Shown here: piece after piece, positions 11,893-20,446 of the stretch
Numbering within the stretch: the stretch's first letter is position 1
How the letters are laid out: every line of letters begins with the position of its first letter
IMG/VR virus record: IMGVR_UViG_3300046002_000788
Span: 1 to 20,490 of that record
Length of the DNA stretch: 20,490 bases
Strand: one strand, 5' to 3'
DNA from: a virus
The notes under the pieces: generated by a model
Told to the model about the DNA's origin: nothing
The model's database searches: none
What the model saw: only the letters and a program-made list of their open reading frames with translations
Made by a program: the position numbers and the translations under genes

Positions 11893-13963
11893 ATTGCATC
11901 CTCGGCATTTGCTGTTCACGCTTAATTGCGTTCAAATCTAACTGAACGCCCGTCTTTGCTAACAGTTCCCCAGCCCTGATTGCAAGGTCTTGGGCCATGC
12001 GGTCGCGCTCGCGGTCATCATCCATCCGCATTTTCTCTGCGTCTAGCTGCACCTTCGCCATGTCAACCTGTGCGCGGGTGGCCGTTTTCATCTGCTCAGA
12101 TTGCAAGAAGGCCATGTTCGGGTCAGATGGTTGTTGCGGTTGCTGGCCTTGTGCCGCCTGTGCGGCCTGCATCATCAGTTGCTGTTCGATCTGCGGGTTC
12201 ATTTGGTTGTAGTAGCGATCAGCGTTGTGGATGCCAGCCATGCCCAGAATATCCGCCAACGTGTTGCGAATGCCCGTCATGGTCACAATGCCGTTGCTAG
12301 GACCATAGGTCTGCCAAACTTGCATCTGCGTCTGCATGGTCATTTGCAGCGCCGCAATGCGATCATCCCGGTGATTGTTCCCTAGACCAACATTTGTCAC
12401 CAAGTCCAAGTCACTGGTCCATGAACGCGGGTCAACAGGCACAAACTGCCCATCAAGGCGCATCATCTCGTCTAAATTAGGATTGGCGCGGGCGATCTGT
12501 GCAATCAGGCGGAACATCTGGCGCATCCCGCCTTCTGCCAAGTTGCGGGCGATAAGCTCAGAGACTGCGGAAGCGGCCTGCACAGCAGCATTCACGCCTG
12601 CGGCTGTCTGCGACTGCAAGGCGTTAGCATCCATGCCCATAGCGGCCCCTGTGACGCCTGTCTTGGCACGAATAGCCTCGTCGTAGAACTGGATTGCTGG
12701 CAAAGCAGCCGTTGCAGCGTTCCCAATCGCAAACTCACGCAGCGCGTTGATGTCTTTAACGCGGACAATCCCGCCGATCTCGTTATTTAGAAGATCGTCC
12801 ATGTTGACCATATTGGTCACAGCCATGACGCGGGGGTTGTTTGCCATTGCTAGGCCGTCAAGCAGGCCGCGCAGAAGAGATGTCGATGCGTCTTGGTCTT
12901 CAATCACAATCTCAGCCAAGGAGCGCCCAAAGAACGTGTGCGGTTCTGGGTCAACCTCAAAGATGGCAAACGGCACATAGTCGCACAGTTCATAGTCAAG
13001 GATTTCGTAGTCGTTGCCAGCGCAGATGAATTTATACATACGCGGGACGCCTGTGCCTTCGATGTCCATCCGCATATATGCTTCGGTCATTTGGACCTTA
13101 CGCATCGACGGATCAGCGGCATTCTCGTTATCGTCGTTGTCACCCCAGCCGCGACGAGCCATTTCTTCTTCGTCATCAACCGTGCCATCTGACGATCCGG
13201 CAAGGTCATAAACAGTGTCAAAGTCAAAGCCCATTGCTACTAGATCGCCAACACGCGCTTCGCTGGTGTGACCGCAGACATAGCAATCGTCGATTCTCAC
13301 AGCCATGCGGTCGACAAAGAAGTCTTCCGGCGCAACGCTTTGGATTTTGATCTGGCCCTTGACGGATGTGCGGGCAACGCGCAGTTCATAGCTTGCCATG
13401 CGCGGTTGGATTTCCACGCCCATCTCATCAATTACAGCTTCGCCAATGATTTCTTCCTCTTGCTCAATGATTTCGACTTCTGGATCGCTTTCAATGAACG
13501 CAAGTTGCTCAGGCGTCAGATCACTGTATTCGTCAATCTCAACGTGTGGCACTTCGTCATAGTAAACCTTTGCAACGCCAACCTTCTTGATCAGCGCATC
13601 ATGGAACACATCTGACAAGACACGGAAGCCATTGTTCCGTTCGAAAACAAACTTGGCATACTTGGTTGCTTGGTCTGCACCCATGACAGATTGCGGAGAG
13701 TTAGGGATAAACTCCACGGGCTTGTCAGACTGCAAGAACACCCTCATCAGGGCTGGCTTGATTGCTCGGATTGTATCGCGGACCTTTGTAGCAACAACCT
13801 TTGACCGACCCTCTTCGAAATCAACCGCCGATCTGCCATCGAAGTATTTCTGGGCGCGGATGCGATCCGGCGCAATTTCGCTTTCCACAAAATCAACAGC
13901 TTCACGCACAGCATTGGTGATGGTGTTCTGGATTTCGTCATCCGTAAGGCGTTTGGGCTGCAT
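11864..13963 (-). CDS. Portal protein (P22-like head-tail connector)
   Basis: A 699-residue protein forming the dodecameric DNA channel at one capsid vertex. The N-terminal region has the portal pattern KYFDGRSAVDFEEGRSKVVA then TIRAIKPALMRVFLQSDKPV; VFHDALIKKVGVAKVYYDE and SVAPEDFFVDRMA follow, and the central part includes LLRGLLDGLAMANNPRVMAV with SQTAAGVNAAVQAASAVSEL, the clip/stem-type helices. The C-terminal 110 residues are a Gln- and Met-rich coiled coil (barrel-like). Length agrees with large podoviral portals of the P22 group. GGAG stands before the ATG. The adjacent scaffold and coat genes support the call. The terminase, its partner, is outside the window. Confidence 0.9.
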   Translation of the reverse strand: MQPKRLTDDEIQNTITNAVREAVDFVESEIAPDRIRAQKYFDGRSAVDFEEGRSKVVATKVRDTIRAIKPALMRVFLQSDKPVEFIPNSPQSVMGADQATKYAKFVFERNNGFRVLSDVFHDALIKKVGVAKVYYDEVPHVEIDEYSDLTPEQLAFIESDPEVEIIEQEEEIIGEAVIDEMGVEIQPRMASYELRVARTSVKGQIKIQSVAPEDFFVDRMAVRIDDCYVCGHTSEARVGDLVAMGFDFDTVYDLAGSSDGTVDDEEEMARRGWGDNDDNENAADPSMRKVQMTEAYMRMDIEGTGVPRMYKFICAGNDYEILDYELCDYVPFAIFEVDPEPHTFFGRSLAEIVIEDQDASTSLLRGLLDGLAMANNPRVMAVTNMVNMDDLLNNEIGGIVRVKDINALREFAIGNAATAALPAIQFYDEAIRAKTGVTGAAMGMDANALQSQTAAGVNAAVQAASAVSELIARNLAEGGMRQMFRLIAQIARANPNLDEMMRLDGQFVPVDPRSWTSDLDLVTNVGLGNNHRDDRIAALQMTMQTQMQVWQTYGPSNGIVTMTGIRNTLADILGMAGIHNADRYYNQMNPQIEQQLMMQAAQAAQGQQPQQPSDPNMAFLQSEQMKTATRAQVDMAKVQLDAEKMRMDDDRERDRMAQDLAIRAGELLAKTGVQLDLNAIKREQQMPRMQFVPNQTTGF

Positions 13964-13965
13964 TC

Positions 13966-15645
13966 TTATCTCCGATCTTGGGAAAGCAATCCCGGTGTAA
14001 CGCGGGCCGTTTCAGCAATTGCACGAACTGGATTACGCACGAGCGATTGCAAAGGCGCAAAACGCATTGCAATTTGTGAAGCAGCAGGGGCAACAGCACC
14101 AGCCGCAGCCGCAAGACCAGCAGCAACTGGTCCTAAGCCAGCTTGGTAGCCAGCCCCGCCAGCCAATGTTGCCAGTGCAATTGGTAACGCTTCGCTAATT
14201 CTGCGAACACCGCCGGGCGATGTCGCTGGTGCGGAACGAAGTATTGCCGCCGCCGATCTGGTAAAGTCCGTCATTGGGGTTGTTCTGCCAGTAGCATAAG
14301 CCTCACGGCCCTGCGCTCGGATCATAGATTGGTTAAGTTGAGTTGGGGACAAGATGCCGCGTTCTGCCGTTGCCCTGCTTGCAGCATCCCGAACCCCGAT
14401 GAAGTTCCGATATGCTTCACGCGCTTTCGCAAGTGCAAAAATGTCATCTGCACGACCAGCAGCGGTCAATGCTTCATCTGTCATGCCATCTAGCAATGTG
14501 CGTAGATCATGCGCTGCGGTGCGTGTTGCTGCATCAGAAGAAACTGTTAGACCCCCAATATCAGACCTCCATTGCTTCAATCGGTCCAATGAAATCTCTT
14601 TTCCGCTTTTCTCAAATGCTTTAATTTCGTTAGCAATTCCGCGAACTCTTGGCGTCAACTGCCCTGCTGGCACACGCTCAATATAGTCTGTTGCGATTTT
14701 CAAAGCAGCAGATGCGTTACCTGTTGACGGGATTACATTGATGCCAGCAACGGCGTCATCCATTTGTTTCACAATGAATTTCTGAGTTGCTGCAAGATTT
14801 TCAGGCGTTGCAACTTTTGCGGTGCTTCCAAGTTGCTGCATTGTTGATGCGGTGAACGCTTTAAGTTGATCATCCGTTGCTTGCAGACGGCCTTCCAACC
14901 CCATCAACGCTTGCGATTGAAGACCTTGACCCGTTGAGACATCAACGCCAGCTTCGCGCAAAACATTCGCCATGCGGGCAGTTTCATCATCGGCAATGAA
15001 AGCACCGGGCTTCCCTGTCAAAAATGCAGGGGCAACAACACCAGCTAACCGCGCTGCTGGTTCAAGAAACGATCCTTCAGTTGCATAGCCAAGCCCTTCG
15101 GAAAGAAGGCCCCCAAGCGCCGAAACTTTTCCGCCAGCGCCGCCGCCCAATAGTTCGCCAGTTGTGCTGGCAACACCACCCAGAAAACCCGGAGCGCGGT
15201 AGTTTGTATATCCGCCAGTAAGATCATTGAGCGCTGATTGAATGACCTGACCAGATATTCTGCTTGGTGGAACATTTTCTGGTATTAACCCAATCTTTTT
15301 GAGTCCAGCATTTACCAAATCATCAACCGTTCCGGGCAAACCAATCAACTGGGATGCGCCACGGACGGTTGCTGCCCCAAGACCAGTGCCAAGTTCCAAA
15401 GCACGTTGCGGCAAAGTTTTTTCTTGTGGCGGAGGCACAGGAGAAACTTGCAACGCTGCCATTGCCAATTCATTCATTTTCGCAGCACGTTCTGCCGATC
15501 CGGGTTGCAACTGCAATGTGCCAGCCTTCGCAGCATCAGCGCGTTCACGCATTATCAAGCCGTCGATGGCTTTCTTCATCGTTGCTTGATCTGTGCCATC
15601 AGGAAACTGAAGAACGCGACCGTCTGAAAGTTTGACGCCAATCAT
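13966..15645 (-). CDS. Large internal virion/ejection protein
   Basis: A 559-residue protein. The first 30 residues (VKLSDGRVLQFPDGTDQATM) are a motif often found at the N-terminus of phage internal proteins. The next 200 residues are Gly/Ala-rich with several hydrophobic stretches (GLGAATVRGASQLIGLPGTV, GGVASTTGELLGGGAGG). Residues about 230-440 form a long helical region, and the C-terminus is again hydrophobic (IALATLAGGAGYQAGLGPVA). Membrane-active, helical, Ala/Gly-rich proteins of this size encoded beside the portal are usually ejected with the DNA to form the trans-envelope channel. That role is inferred; no enzymatic motif was seen. It is coupled to the preceding gene by ATGA. Confidence 0.72.
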   Translation of the reverse strand: MIGVKLSDGRVLQFPDGTDQATMKKAIDGLIMRERADAAKAGTLQLQPGSAERAAKMNELAMAALQVSPVPPPQEKTLPQRALELGTGLGAATVRGASQLIGLPGTVDDLVNAGLKKIGLIPENVPPSRISGQVIQSALNDLTGGYTNYRAPGFLGGVASTTGELLGGGAGGKVSALGGLLSEGLGYATEGSFLEPAARLAGVVAPAFLTGKPGAFIADDETARMANVLREAGVDVSTGQGLQSQALMGLEGRLQATDDQLKAFTASTMQQLGSTAKVATPENLAATQKFIVKQMDDAVAGINVIPSTGNASAALKIATDYIERVPAGQLTPRVRGIANEIKAFEKSGKEISLDRLKQWRSDIGGLTVSSDAATRTAAHDLRTLLDGMTDEALTAAGRADDIFALAKAREAYRNFIGVRDAASRATAERGILSPTQLNQSMIRAQGREAYATGRTTPMTDFTRSAAAILRSAPATSPGGVRRISEALPIALATLAGGAGYQAGLGPVAAGLAAAAGAVAPAASQIAMRFAPLQSLVRNPVRAIAETARVTPGLLSQDRR

Positions 15646-16751
15646 TCAAATGCTCCAGTTGCTGGGTTGTAAGTTAAAGTTGGCTGAACGGTAGTTCCCG
15701 AACCAGCTGGCGGCACAATACGAGCAGCAGCCCGCTCACGACCAAGTTTGACGATGTTTTCATAATCGTCCAAAGCAGCAAGGAATTCTGGTGTGCTTGT
15801 CGCTGAGTCCATCCGGCCAATTGCACGAGTGGCAGTTTGTCCTTCTGCGTTAGACAATGAACCCATGCCGCGAAGCTGATCAATTGCCGTCAAGAAGCCG
15901 CCTGCCGACAGTTGATTTAGTCGGCTTTGGAAGTCATACCCCGGTGTTCCGATAACAATATTCCCAACCGATGATCCGCCAGTTCCGACTTCCAGACCGG
16001 GGTGAGTTCTTAATTCATTGATATACCCCAGCGTAGTATCTGCTTGCGAAACCTCTTGAGGAGCGCCAGCGATTGCCTCGCCCCGCGTTGTGCCGATGGC
16101 GGTCGCCTCTGCCGCAAATCCAGCGCCACGAGTAGCCATGAATTCTTCGTAGCTTCCGTCACCACCCTCTGCTTTAGGGACAAATCCAGCAGCACGGGCT
16201 TGCAAATCCATTGCAACAAACGCTGCTGGAATATTTGCATCAACCGCCTCATCTGGGCCTTTGTAAATAATATCACCAGTAACTGCATCAACAACATTCC
16301 CCCCAACCACCACACCACGATTAGCTTCGGGGGATGCAATTGCGATCTTAGCCGCGCCAACAATGTCTCCAGTAGCTTGTGCGTATTGCAAAGCCCGTGC
16401 TGCTTCTGGCGTGTTAAGTTTTGACAACCACTCCAAGGTGCGGTTGCGCTCGGCTTCCACTTTGCGCTCTTCAATGCCACCTTGAAGCTGCCCGATCAGC
16501 GCTTGATTTGGGTTCATCGTCAGCCCCTCAAGGCCGATGGCAAGGCGGGCGCGGGCATCACGACCTTCTGGGCCGAACAACCCACCTAGAAGCCCACGGC
16601 GAGGCTGCTGTTGTGGCATTTGCTGCGGCATCGGCTGCGGCGCATTCTGAGGTAGCCCACGAATGGACATATCCGCGACTTGGATCACGTTAGGGTTCAT
16701 GCCATTTGTGCCAATCCCAGCACGGCGCAGATCGTCAAGTGTGATAGCCAT
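15642..16751 (-). CDS. Internal virion/structural protein
   Basis: A 369-residue protein. The N-terminus has a Pro/Gln/Met-rich segment (PQPMPQQMPQQQPRRGLLGG) and then a helical region (ERKVEAERNRTLEWLSKLNT). The C-terminal part contains LSAGGFLTAIDQLRGMGSLS, NAEGQTATRAIGRM and FLAALDDYENIVKLGRERAA, a pattern I recall at the C-terminus of many podoviral structural proteins from this genome position. It begins straight after the stop of the transglycosylase gene (TAA ATG) and is coupled by ATGA to the 559-residue gene. A role in the internal core or tail is likely; enzymatic activity is not indicated. Confidence 0.68.
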   Translation of the reverse strand: MAITLDDLRRAGIGTNGMNPNVIQVADMSIRGLPQNAPQPMPQQMPQQQPRRGLLGGLFGPEGRDARARLAIGLEGLTMNPNQALIGQLQGGIEERKVEAERNRTLEWLSKLNTPEAARALQYAQATGDIVGAAKIAIASPEANRGVVVGGNVVDAVTGDIIYKGPDEAVDANIPAAFVAMDLQARAAGFVPKAEGGDGSYEEFMATRGAGFAAEATAIGTTRGEAIAGAPQEVSQADTTLGYINELRTHPGLEVGTGGSSVGNIVIGTPGYDFQSRLNQLSAGGFLTAIDQLRGMGSLSNAEGQTATRAIGRMDSATSTPEFLAALDDYENIVKLGRERAAARIVPPAGSGTTVQPTLTYNPATGAFE

Positions 16752-17402
16752 TTAGCCCCCCAAAAATCCAAACAAGCCGCCTTGAGCCTTTACAGCTGCG
16801 GCAAGGCGCGGGTCTTTCTTCTGCGTTAAGATGTTAAACAGGTTTGCGATAGGCGCAGCATCAGCATTCTGTGAAATGCCGCGACTTGCAGCAAACCTCG
16901 ATAGCAGCCCCATGCCTTCAAGCGGGTCTTGTTGAAAGGCGTTCTGCATAGGCGGAGCAAAACTTGCGGTCTGCATTGGCGGAGCAAAACTTGTGGTTTG
17001 CTCTGGCATTGGCGAAACCATCTGACCAAGCGCATTGTTGAATTTATCAACGTAGACATTGCCAGTTGTGCCAAGAATGTCCTTGCGGTTGCCGCCCGTG
17101 GCTACAGGCTTGCCCGTGAACCAAACAGATGCAGCGTCTTGCGGGTTGCCGTATTTCTCAACATTGCCGCCAAACTCACCAGCAAAGACCGCATCCTGTG
17201 CTTCCTTGCTTGCCAAGAACTCCTCTGGCGTCAACCGCCGACCGAGATGCTTTTCAGTCCACGGGCCAATGTTGAAATCCATGACCTGATAGCGACCATA
17301 GGCGCGATTGCCTTTGGCAGTAATTGGGCCAAGCGCCGAATAGTCACCGCTTCCGGCGCTTTCGATGCTTGCGATAGCATTGGCCCAATCCATAACACCC
17401 AT
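16752..17402 (-). CDS. Virion lytic-transglycosylase-like protein
   Basis: A 216-residue protein whose first 120 residues resemble a soluble lytic transglycosylase domain: WANAIASIESAGSGDYSALG with catalytic Glu14, KGNRAYGRYQVMDFNIGPWT, and DAASVWFTGKP. Such domains open a local hole in peptidoglycan during DNA entry. The rest is a Pro/Gln-rich linker that contains a 9-residue tandem repeat (SFAPPMQ twice, encoded by a 27-bp duplication at 16943-16996) and a hydrophobic, Gly-rich C-terminus. The start overlaps the previous stop (TAATG). It is distinct from the GH24 endolysin and is grouped with the virion genes, so it is likely packaged. Confidence 0.8.
   Translation of the reverse strand: MGVMDWANAIASIESAGSGDYSALGPITAKGNRAYGRYQVMDFNIGPWTEKHLGRRLTPEEFLASKEAQDAVFAGEFGGNVEKYGNPQDAASVWFTGKPVATGGNRKDILGTTGNVYVDKFNNALGQMVSPMPEQTTSFAPPMQTASFAPPMQNAFQQDPLEGMGLLSRFAASRGISQNADAAPIANLFNILTQKKDPRLAAAVKAQGGLFGFLGG
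16943..16996 (-). repeat. 27-bp tandem duplication
   Basis: Two adjacent 27-bp copies (16943-16969 and 16970-16996) differ at two positions. They keep the reading frame and encode the 9-residue repeat TTSFAPPMQ/TASFAPPMQ in the linker of the transglycosylase-like protein. High identity points to a recent slip or unequal exchange. Confidence 0.9.
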
Positions 17403-18538
17403 TAGTTTGCTCTCAGTTGCTTAATCAGACCCGTGTAGTTCACGCGAAGATAACCATCTGTGCCGCGCGAAACGTGCTTCGGATGACTGATTGCCACTTC
17501 ATTAGCAATCACACCGAATGTCGGCTGCTTAGGATTAGCTATGCGCTTGCCTTCTTCGTTCCAATCCCAAGTATAGAATTGAACGCCATGAGCATTTCCA
17601 ACTGGTTTGATATTTTCTTTGAGGCGGATGTCAGAAAGCGCTCCAAGACCCAAGGACAGATAGTTAAACAAACCGGGCTGGTTTCGATCAGTCTGCGTCT
17701 GCTGGCCCATATTTGCACCGCCGAGGGCAGCCAATGTAGCGTTGAGCGACTGACCGGGCGCACCCGTGAAACCAGCGTATTGATTGCGGGCCGCATCAAT
17801 CAAAGCCTGATTGATGGCCTGCTGCATTGTGCCAAACTGCTGTTGCTGTTGGTTGATTGACTGCCCCATGTTGAAGCCCTGCTGAGACAAGTTGCCCAAC
17901 TGGCCTGCCGCCGACAGACCACGTTGCGCCGCTTGAGCCTGAGCAGATTGGTTAGCCAAGGCGGCTTGCATTGCGGCTTGCTGGTTTGCTTGCTGTCCTT
18001 GAAAGCCAGTTTGCTGCCCAAATTCAGTAGCCTGTGCTTGTGCCGATTGATTGGCCAATGCCGCTTGGAGTTGGTTGGAAATGTCTTGTTGTGATGCGCC
18101 GAGAGCAGTTTGGAAACCCTGTTGGCGAAGTTGTGATGCCAACTGACCGCCCTGCTGTGCAAATGCGCGGTTGGTTTCAGCTTCTGCGATGCCTTGACGC
18201 GACCCGCCAAAAGCATTTGCTGCCGTTGCCTGTGCGCCAAGCTGGTTTTGTTGCATCAAGCGTTGACGTTCAAGATCAGCCATCGAAGCGTCAATAACTT
18301 GCTGGTTATACGGGTTCATATAGTTGTTAATTCCGCCAAACGCTGATCCTGCTTGAACGGCTTGCGGATTATAGCCAAACTGTGTTCCAACATTTTGCGC
18401 GGTCACGTTCATTGGTTGAGCCATGCCAGCCGCAGTCGTTCCCTGCAAAGCACCTGTGAGCGCTTGTTGGGATTGTTGGAATACGTTCCCGCCGAAGTTT
18501 GGCGTCTGCACGTTTTGAGGGTTTGCGCCGCCTGCCAT
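17402..18538 (-). CDS. Gln/Ala-rich virion protein with C-terminal S74 chaperone
   Basis: A 378-residue protein. Residues 1-300 are Gln-, Ala- and Gly-rich helix (ASMADLERQRLMQQNQLGAQ, NAFGGSRQGIAEAETNR) with the 13-residue unit QAALANQSAQAQA at 158 and again at 191. Residues 302-378 are a short intramolecular chaperone of the peptidase S74/endosialidase type: LSDIRLKENIKPVG with the expected autocleavage Ser302, VQFYTWDWNEEGKRI, FGVIANEVA and DGYLRVNYTGLI. S74 domains trimerise tail fibres or spikes and then cut themselves off. The body is not the usual beta-helix fibre, so a coiled-coil tail or needle-like part is more likely. GGAG lies seven bases before the ATG. Confidence 0.83.
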   Translation of the reverse strand: MAGGANPQNVQTPNFGGNVFQQSQQALTGALQGTTAAGMAQPMNVTAQNVGTQFGYNPQAVQAGSAFGGINNYMNPYNQQVIDASMADLERQRLMQQNQLGAQATAANAFGGSRQGIAEAETNRAFAQQGGQLASQLRQQGFQTALGASQQDISNQLQAALANQSAQAQATEFGQQTGFQGQQANQQAAMQAALANQSAQAQAAQRGLSAAGQLGNLSQQGFNMGQSINQQQQQFGTMQQAINQALIDAARNQYAGFTGAPGQSLNATLAALGGANMGQQTQTDRNQPGLFNYLSLGLGALSDIRLKENIKPVGNAHGVQFYTWDWNEEGKRIANPKQPTFGVIANEVAISHPKHVSRGTDGYLRVNYTGLIKQLRAN

Positions 18539-18540
18539 GA

Positions 18541-19440
18541 TTATCTCCGTGACGATTTGGTTGGGGTAGATTTAGCGCTGGTTGCATTGCTGCTGGTAAA
18601 CTTTGCCACAGATGCTTTCGTGGGCGCAGGCGCAGGGGCTGGCTTGGGTGCTGGCGCGGCTACGGGTTTTGCGGGGGGAATACCAACTGTGTTTGATAGA
18701 CCGGAAAGCAAACCACCAGAGAAGGTTGCACCGCTCTGCCCCGGACCGCCGCCGTCAAATCTATCTCGAATGTTGCGGTATCCTGCTGATGCCGGAGGAA
18801 TGCCAATCGTATTAGCCAAGCCTGAAAGCGGACCGCCAGAGAAGGTTGTTCCGCTTTGGCCAGGACCGCCGCCATCATACATATCCCGAATGCTGGTAAA
18901 GCCGCCAGTTGCAGGGGTTCCGCTTGCACCTCCACCGCCGCCACCTCCACCGCCGCCACCCCCACCGCCGGACGACACTGGCGCTGGCGAGTTGGGCATT
19001 GATGTTGTCGATCCACCTTTACCGCCGCCACCGCCACCGCTCACTTGAACAGGCGCAGCACCAGTTCGCGGGTTGACGAACATACTAGTGATTGCATTAT
19101 ATTGACCCGGAGCGCGGACTTGCAATTCGCGCAAAGACTGATCGTATAGGTTGCCGGAGCTATAGCCCTGCACACCGCCAGCAAACGTCTGTGGTGCAGG
19201 CATACCCATTGACAGGTCATTGGTCCCAAGACCAAAAGCCCCTGCTGCTGTGTTGATGCCCTGACCCGCCGCCATCTGCATTGGTGTCATAGCCGCAACA
19301 TCGGGGCCGTAATATGGGACATTTCCAATCGATGCCACATCTTCAGCGCGTCGAATGCCGCTTTGTGCCGCCTGTTCAAGCCAAGCAGGAATTTTAACAG
19401 TTGATGTTGTCGATCCGCCTTTACCGCCGCCACCGCTCAT
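18541..19440 (-). CDS. Gly-rich virion protein with internal repeats
   Basis: A 299-residue protein. It opens with MSGGGGKGGSTTSTVKIPAW and a helical region (LEQAAQSGIRRAEDVASIGN). The opening motif returns at residues 134-147, followed by 14 consecutive glycines (158-171). Next come two copies of a 34-residue unit with 40-residue period (IRDMYDGGGPGQSGTTFSGG from 184 and IRDRFDGGGPGQSGATFSGG from 224), then a Pro/Ala/Lys tail. The ATG at 19440 overlaps the previous stop and has AAGGGA upstream; a longer frame is open to 19557 but overlaps the GNAT-like gene. The flexible, repetitive make-up suggests a virion surface or linker protein. No named domain is seen. Confidence 0.75.
   Translation of the reverse strand: MSGGGGKGGSTTSTVKIPAWLEQAAQSGIRRAEDVASIGNVPYYGPDVAAMTPMQMAAGQGINTAAGAFGLGTNDLSMGMPAPQTFAGGVQGYSSGNLYDQSLRELQVRAPGQYNAITSMFVNPRTGAAPVQVSGGGGGGKGGSTTSMPNSPAPVSSGGGGGGGGGGGGGGASGTPATGGFTSIRDMYDGGGPGQSGTTFSGGPLSGLANTIGIPPASAGYRNIRDRFDGGGPGQSGATFSGGLLSGLSNTVGIPPAKPVAAPAPKPAPAPAPTKASVAKFTSSNATSAKSTPTKSSRR
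18670..18891 (-). repeat. Tandem 120-bp in-frame repeat
   Basis: Two copies with a period of exactly 120 bases (compare 18721 onward with 18841 onward) encode the repeated 34-residue unit ending GIPPA in the Gly-rich protein. The copies keep DGGGPGQSG-TFSGG unchanged and vary at scattered positions, so they are older than the 27-bp repeat at 16943. Confidence 0.9.
19001..19440 (-). repeat. Duplicated 5' end of the Gly-rich gene
   Basis: The first 38 bases of the gene (19403-19440) recur at 19001-19044 with one base change near the middle and a six-base insertion, encoding SGGGGKGGSTTS and SGGGGGGKGGSTTS. The internal copy replaces the start codon by GTG, giving the Val at residue 133. Between them lies the 130-residue N-terminal domain. 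Confidence 0.85.
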
Positions 19441-19796
19441 TCGAAGTCCCTTTCCAACACTGTCATCACTGGCCTGTATCCGTGCTTTGCAAGAACTCGT
19501 TCCCAACCACGCCGACCAGCAATTGTCATTGATGTGCAGCCCTGTGTCTTTCCCCAAGCAACGGCGGAGTCAATCATGTTGATGATCGTTTCCATTTCAC
19601 CGCCAGCTAAAAAAACGTGCAGGACACTTTTCTTAGGGTATATCACAATCTCAGTGACAGCGCACCCCCTTTCTGCGGGCCACAATTGCATCCGCCCGCT
19701 CAAGACGCCATCGACAACATCCTGAAAGTCATGAGTGCCGCCGCTATACCCAAGAGCATCTTCGATCCATTTACGGCAATGCTCAAATAGCGTCAT
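19437..19796 (-). CDS. GNAT-like small virion-region protein
   Basis: A 119-residue protein with an N-terminal helix (MTLFEHCRKWIEDAL), two strands (AVTEIVIYPKKSVLHVFLAG), a long helix (METIINMIDSAVAWGKTQGC) and the ending SMTIAGRRGWERVLAKHGYRPV. This is the strand-helix-strand plus GRxGW pattern of small acetyltransferase-like proteins found with tail and internal-core genes of podoviruses; from memory, T7 gp13 is annotated similarly. The acetyl-CoA loop is not well formed, so activity is doubtful and a structural or assembly role is possible. It is coupled on both sides by ATGA overlaps. Confidence 0.72.
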   Translation of the reverse strand: MTLFEHCRKWIEDALGYSGGTHDFQDVVDGVLSGRMQLWPAERGCAVTEIVIYPKKSVLHVFLAGGEMETIINMIDSAVAWGKTQGCTSMTIAGRRGWERVLAKHGYRPVMTVLERDFE

Positions 19797-20446
19797 CCCT
19801 GCACTCGCATAATGACCAACGTGACGGACGGCGCAGATGGGGCATAGGCCGTTGCGGCGTGTGCTTTTAAACGCCCGTTAGTGCTGTCTACCGCCCACAT
19901 TGCGCTCAACACATCGTTCGCTGCAAAAGTAAAGATTGCCGCCCGCGACACCACTGTCGTAGCGCCGTTGTTATGCAAGATTGAAACGATTGTGCTGCCA
20001 GCTACATCTGTTCCATTCACACGCGGCCAAAATCTAAAAGCTATATCACTGGCAGATGAACTGCTAATCTGCGCCGTAAAGGCAACTTCATACAAACCGC
20101 CTTCGAGAAAAGTTATCTCCGTCAAAGGCGACCCAGTTAGGGTTATGCTTTCGGATACAATATCGTCAAAAGCGATTTTGTAAGCTGTGTCAGCCGCAGC
20201 TGCTGTGATGTCGACGTCTTGGTTGAAGATTGCATAGCCATCGCCCAAAACAATCTGCCGCCATTCGTTGTTCTTTGAAATAACTGGATAGCCGTTTACG
20301 TTGTCCCACAACAAAACGCCATTTTCTGTCGGTGTTGATGCAGTGGTTTTGAAGCTAAGATTGTCCCAAAACCGTGCCAAGAAACGCCGTAAGTCTTCCC
20401 CCCAGACCCGAACGTCTTTACCTATAGGCGGGATGCCAAACCTCAT
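19793..20446 (-). CDS. Tail or surface protein with C1q/TNF-like jelly roll
   Basis: A 217-residue protein. The N-terminus (MRFGIPPIGKDVRVWGEDLR) and the segment NGVLLWDNVNGYPVISKNNE look like an attachment region as in phage tail proteins. From about residue 78 to the end a beta-rich domain follows (ITFLEGGLYEVAFTAQISSS, IAFRFWPRVNGTDVAGS, AIFTFAANDVLSAMW, PSVTLVIMRVQG), the pattern of C1q/TNF-like jelly rolls common at the tips of phage fibres. Host-surface contact is a reasonable inference. The start overlaps the stop of a partial upstream gene, with only a weak GAGTGG ribosome site, so it may rely on coupling. Confidence 0.78.
   Translation of the reverse strand: MRFGIPPIGKDVRVWGEDLRRFLARFWDNLSFKTTASTPTENGVLLWDNVNGYPVISKNNEWRQIVLGDGYAIFNQDVDITAAAADTAYKIAFDDIVSESITLTGSPLTEITFLEGGLYEVAFTAQISSSSASDIAFRFWPRVNGTDVAGSTIVSILHNNGATTVVSRAAIFTFAANDVLSAMWAVDSTNGRLKAHAATAYAPSAPSVTLVIMRVQG

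Noticed and set aside
11644-11919. GTG at 11919 as start of the small helical protein
   Set aside because: The open frame begins there, but the added residues (NSKCRGCN) fall inside the portal gene end and have no ribosome site; TTG at 11892 has GAGGA correctly spaced.
18915-18965. GGN-rich block considered as a CRISPR-like or satellite repeat
   Set aside because: It is a coding glycine run in frame with both flanks, with no spacers and no regular repeat unit beyond codon level.
18353-19048. 231-codon plus-strand frame with a poly-proline run
   Set aside because: The proline run is the complement of the 14-glycine tract in the minus-strand gene; neighbours, overlaps and ribosome sites all support the minus strand.
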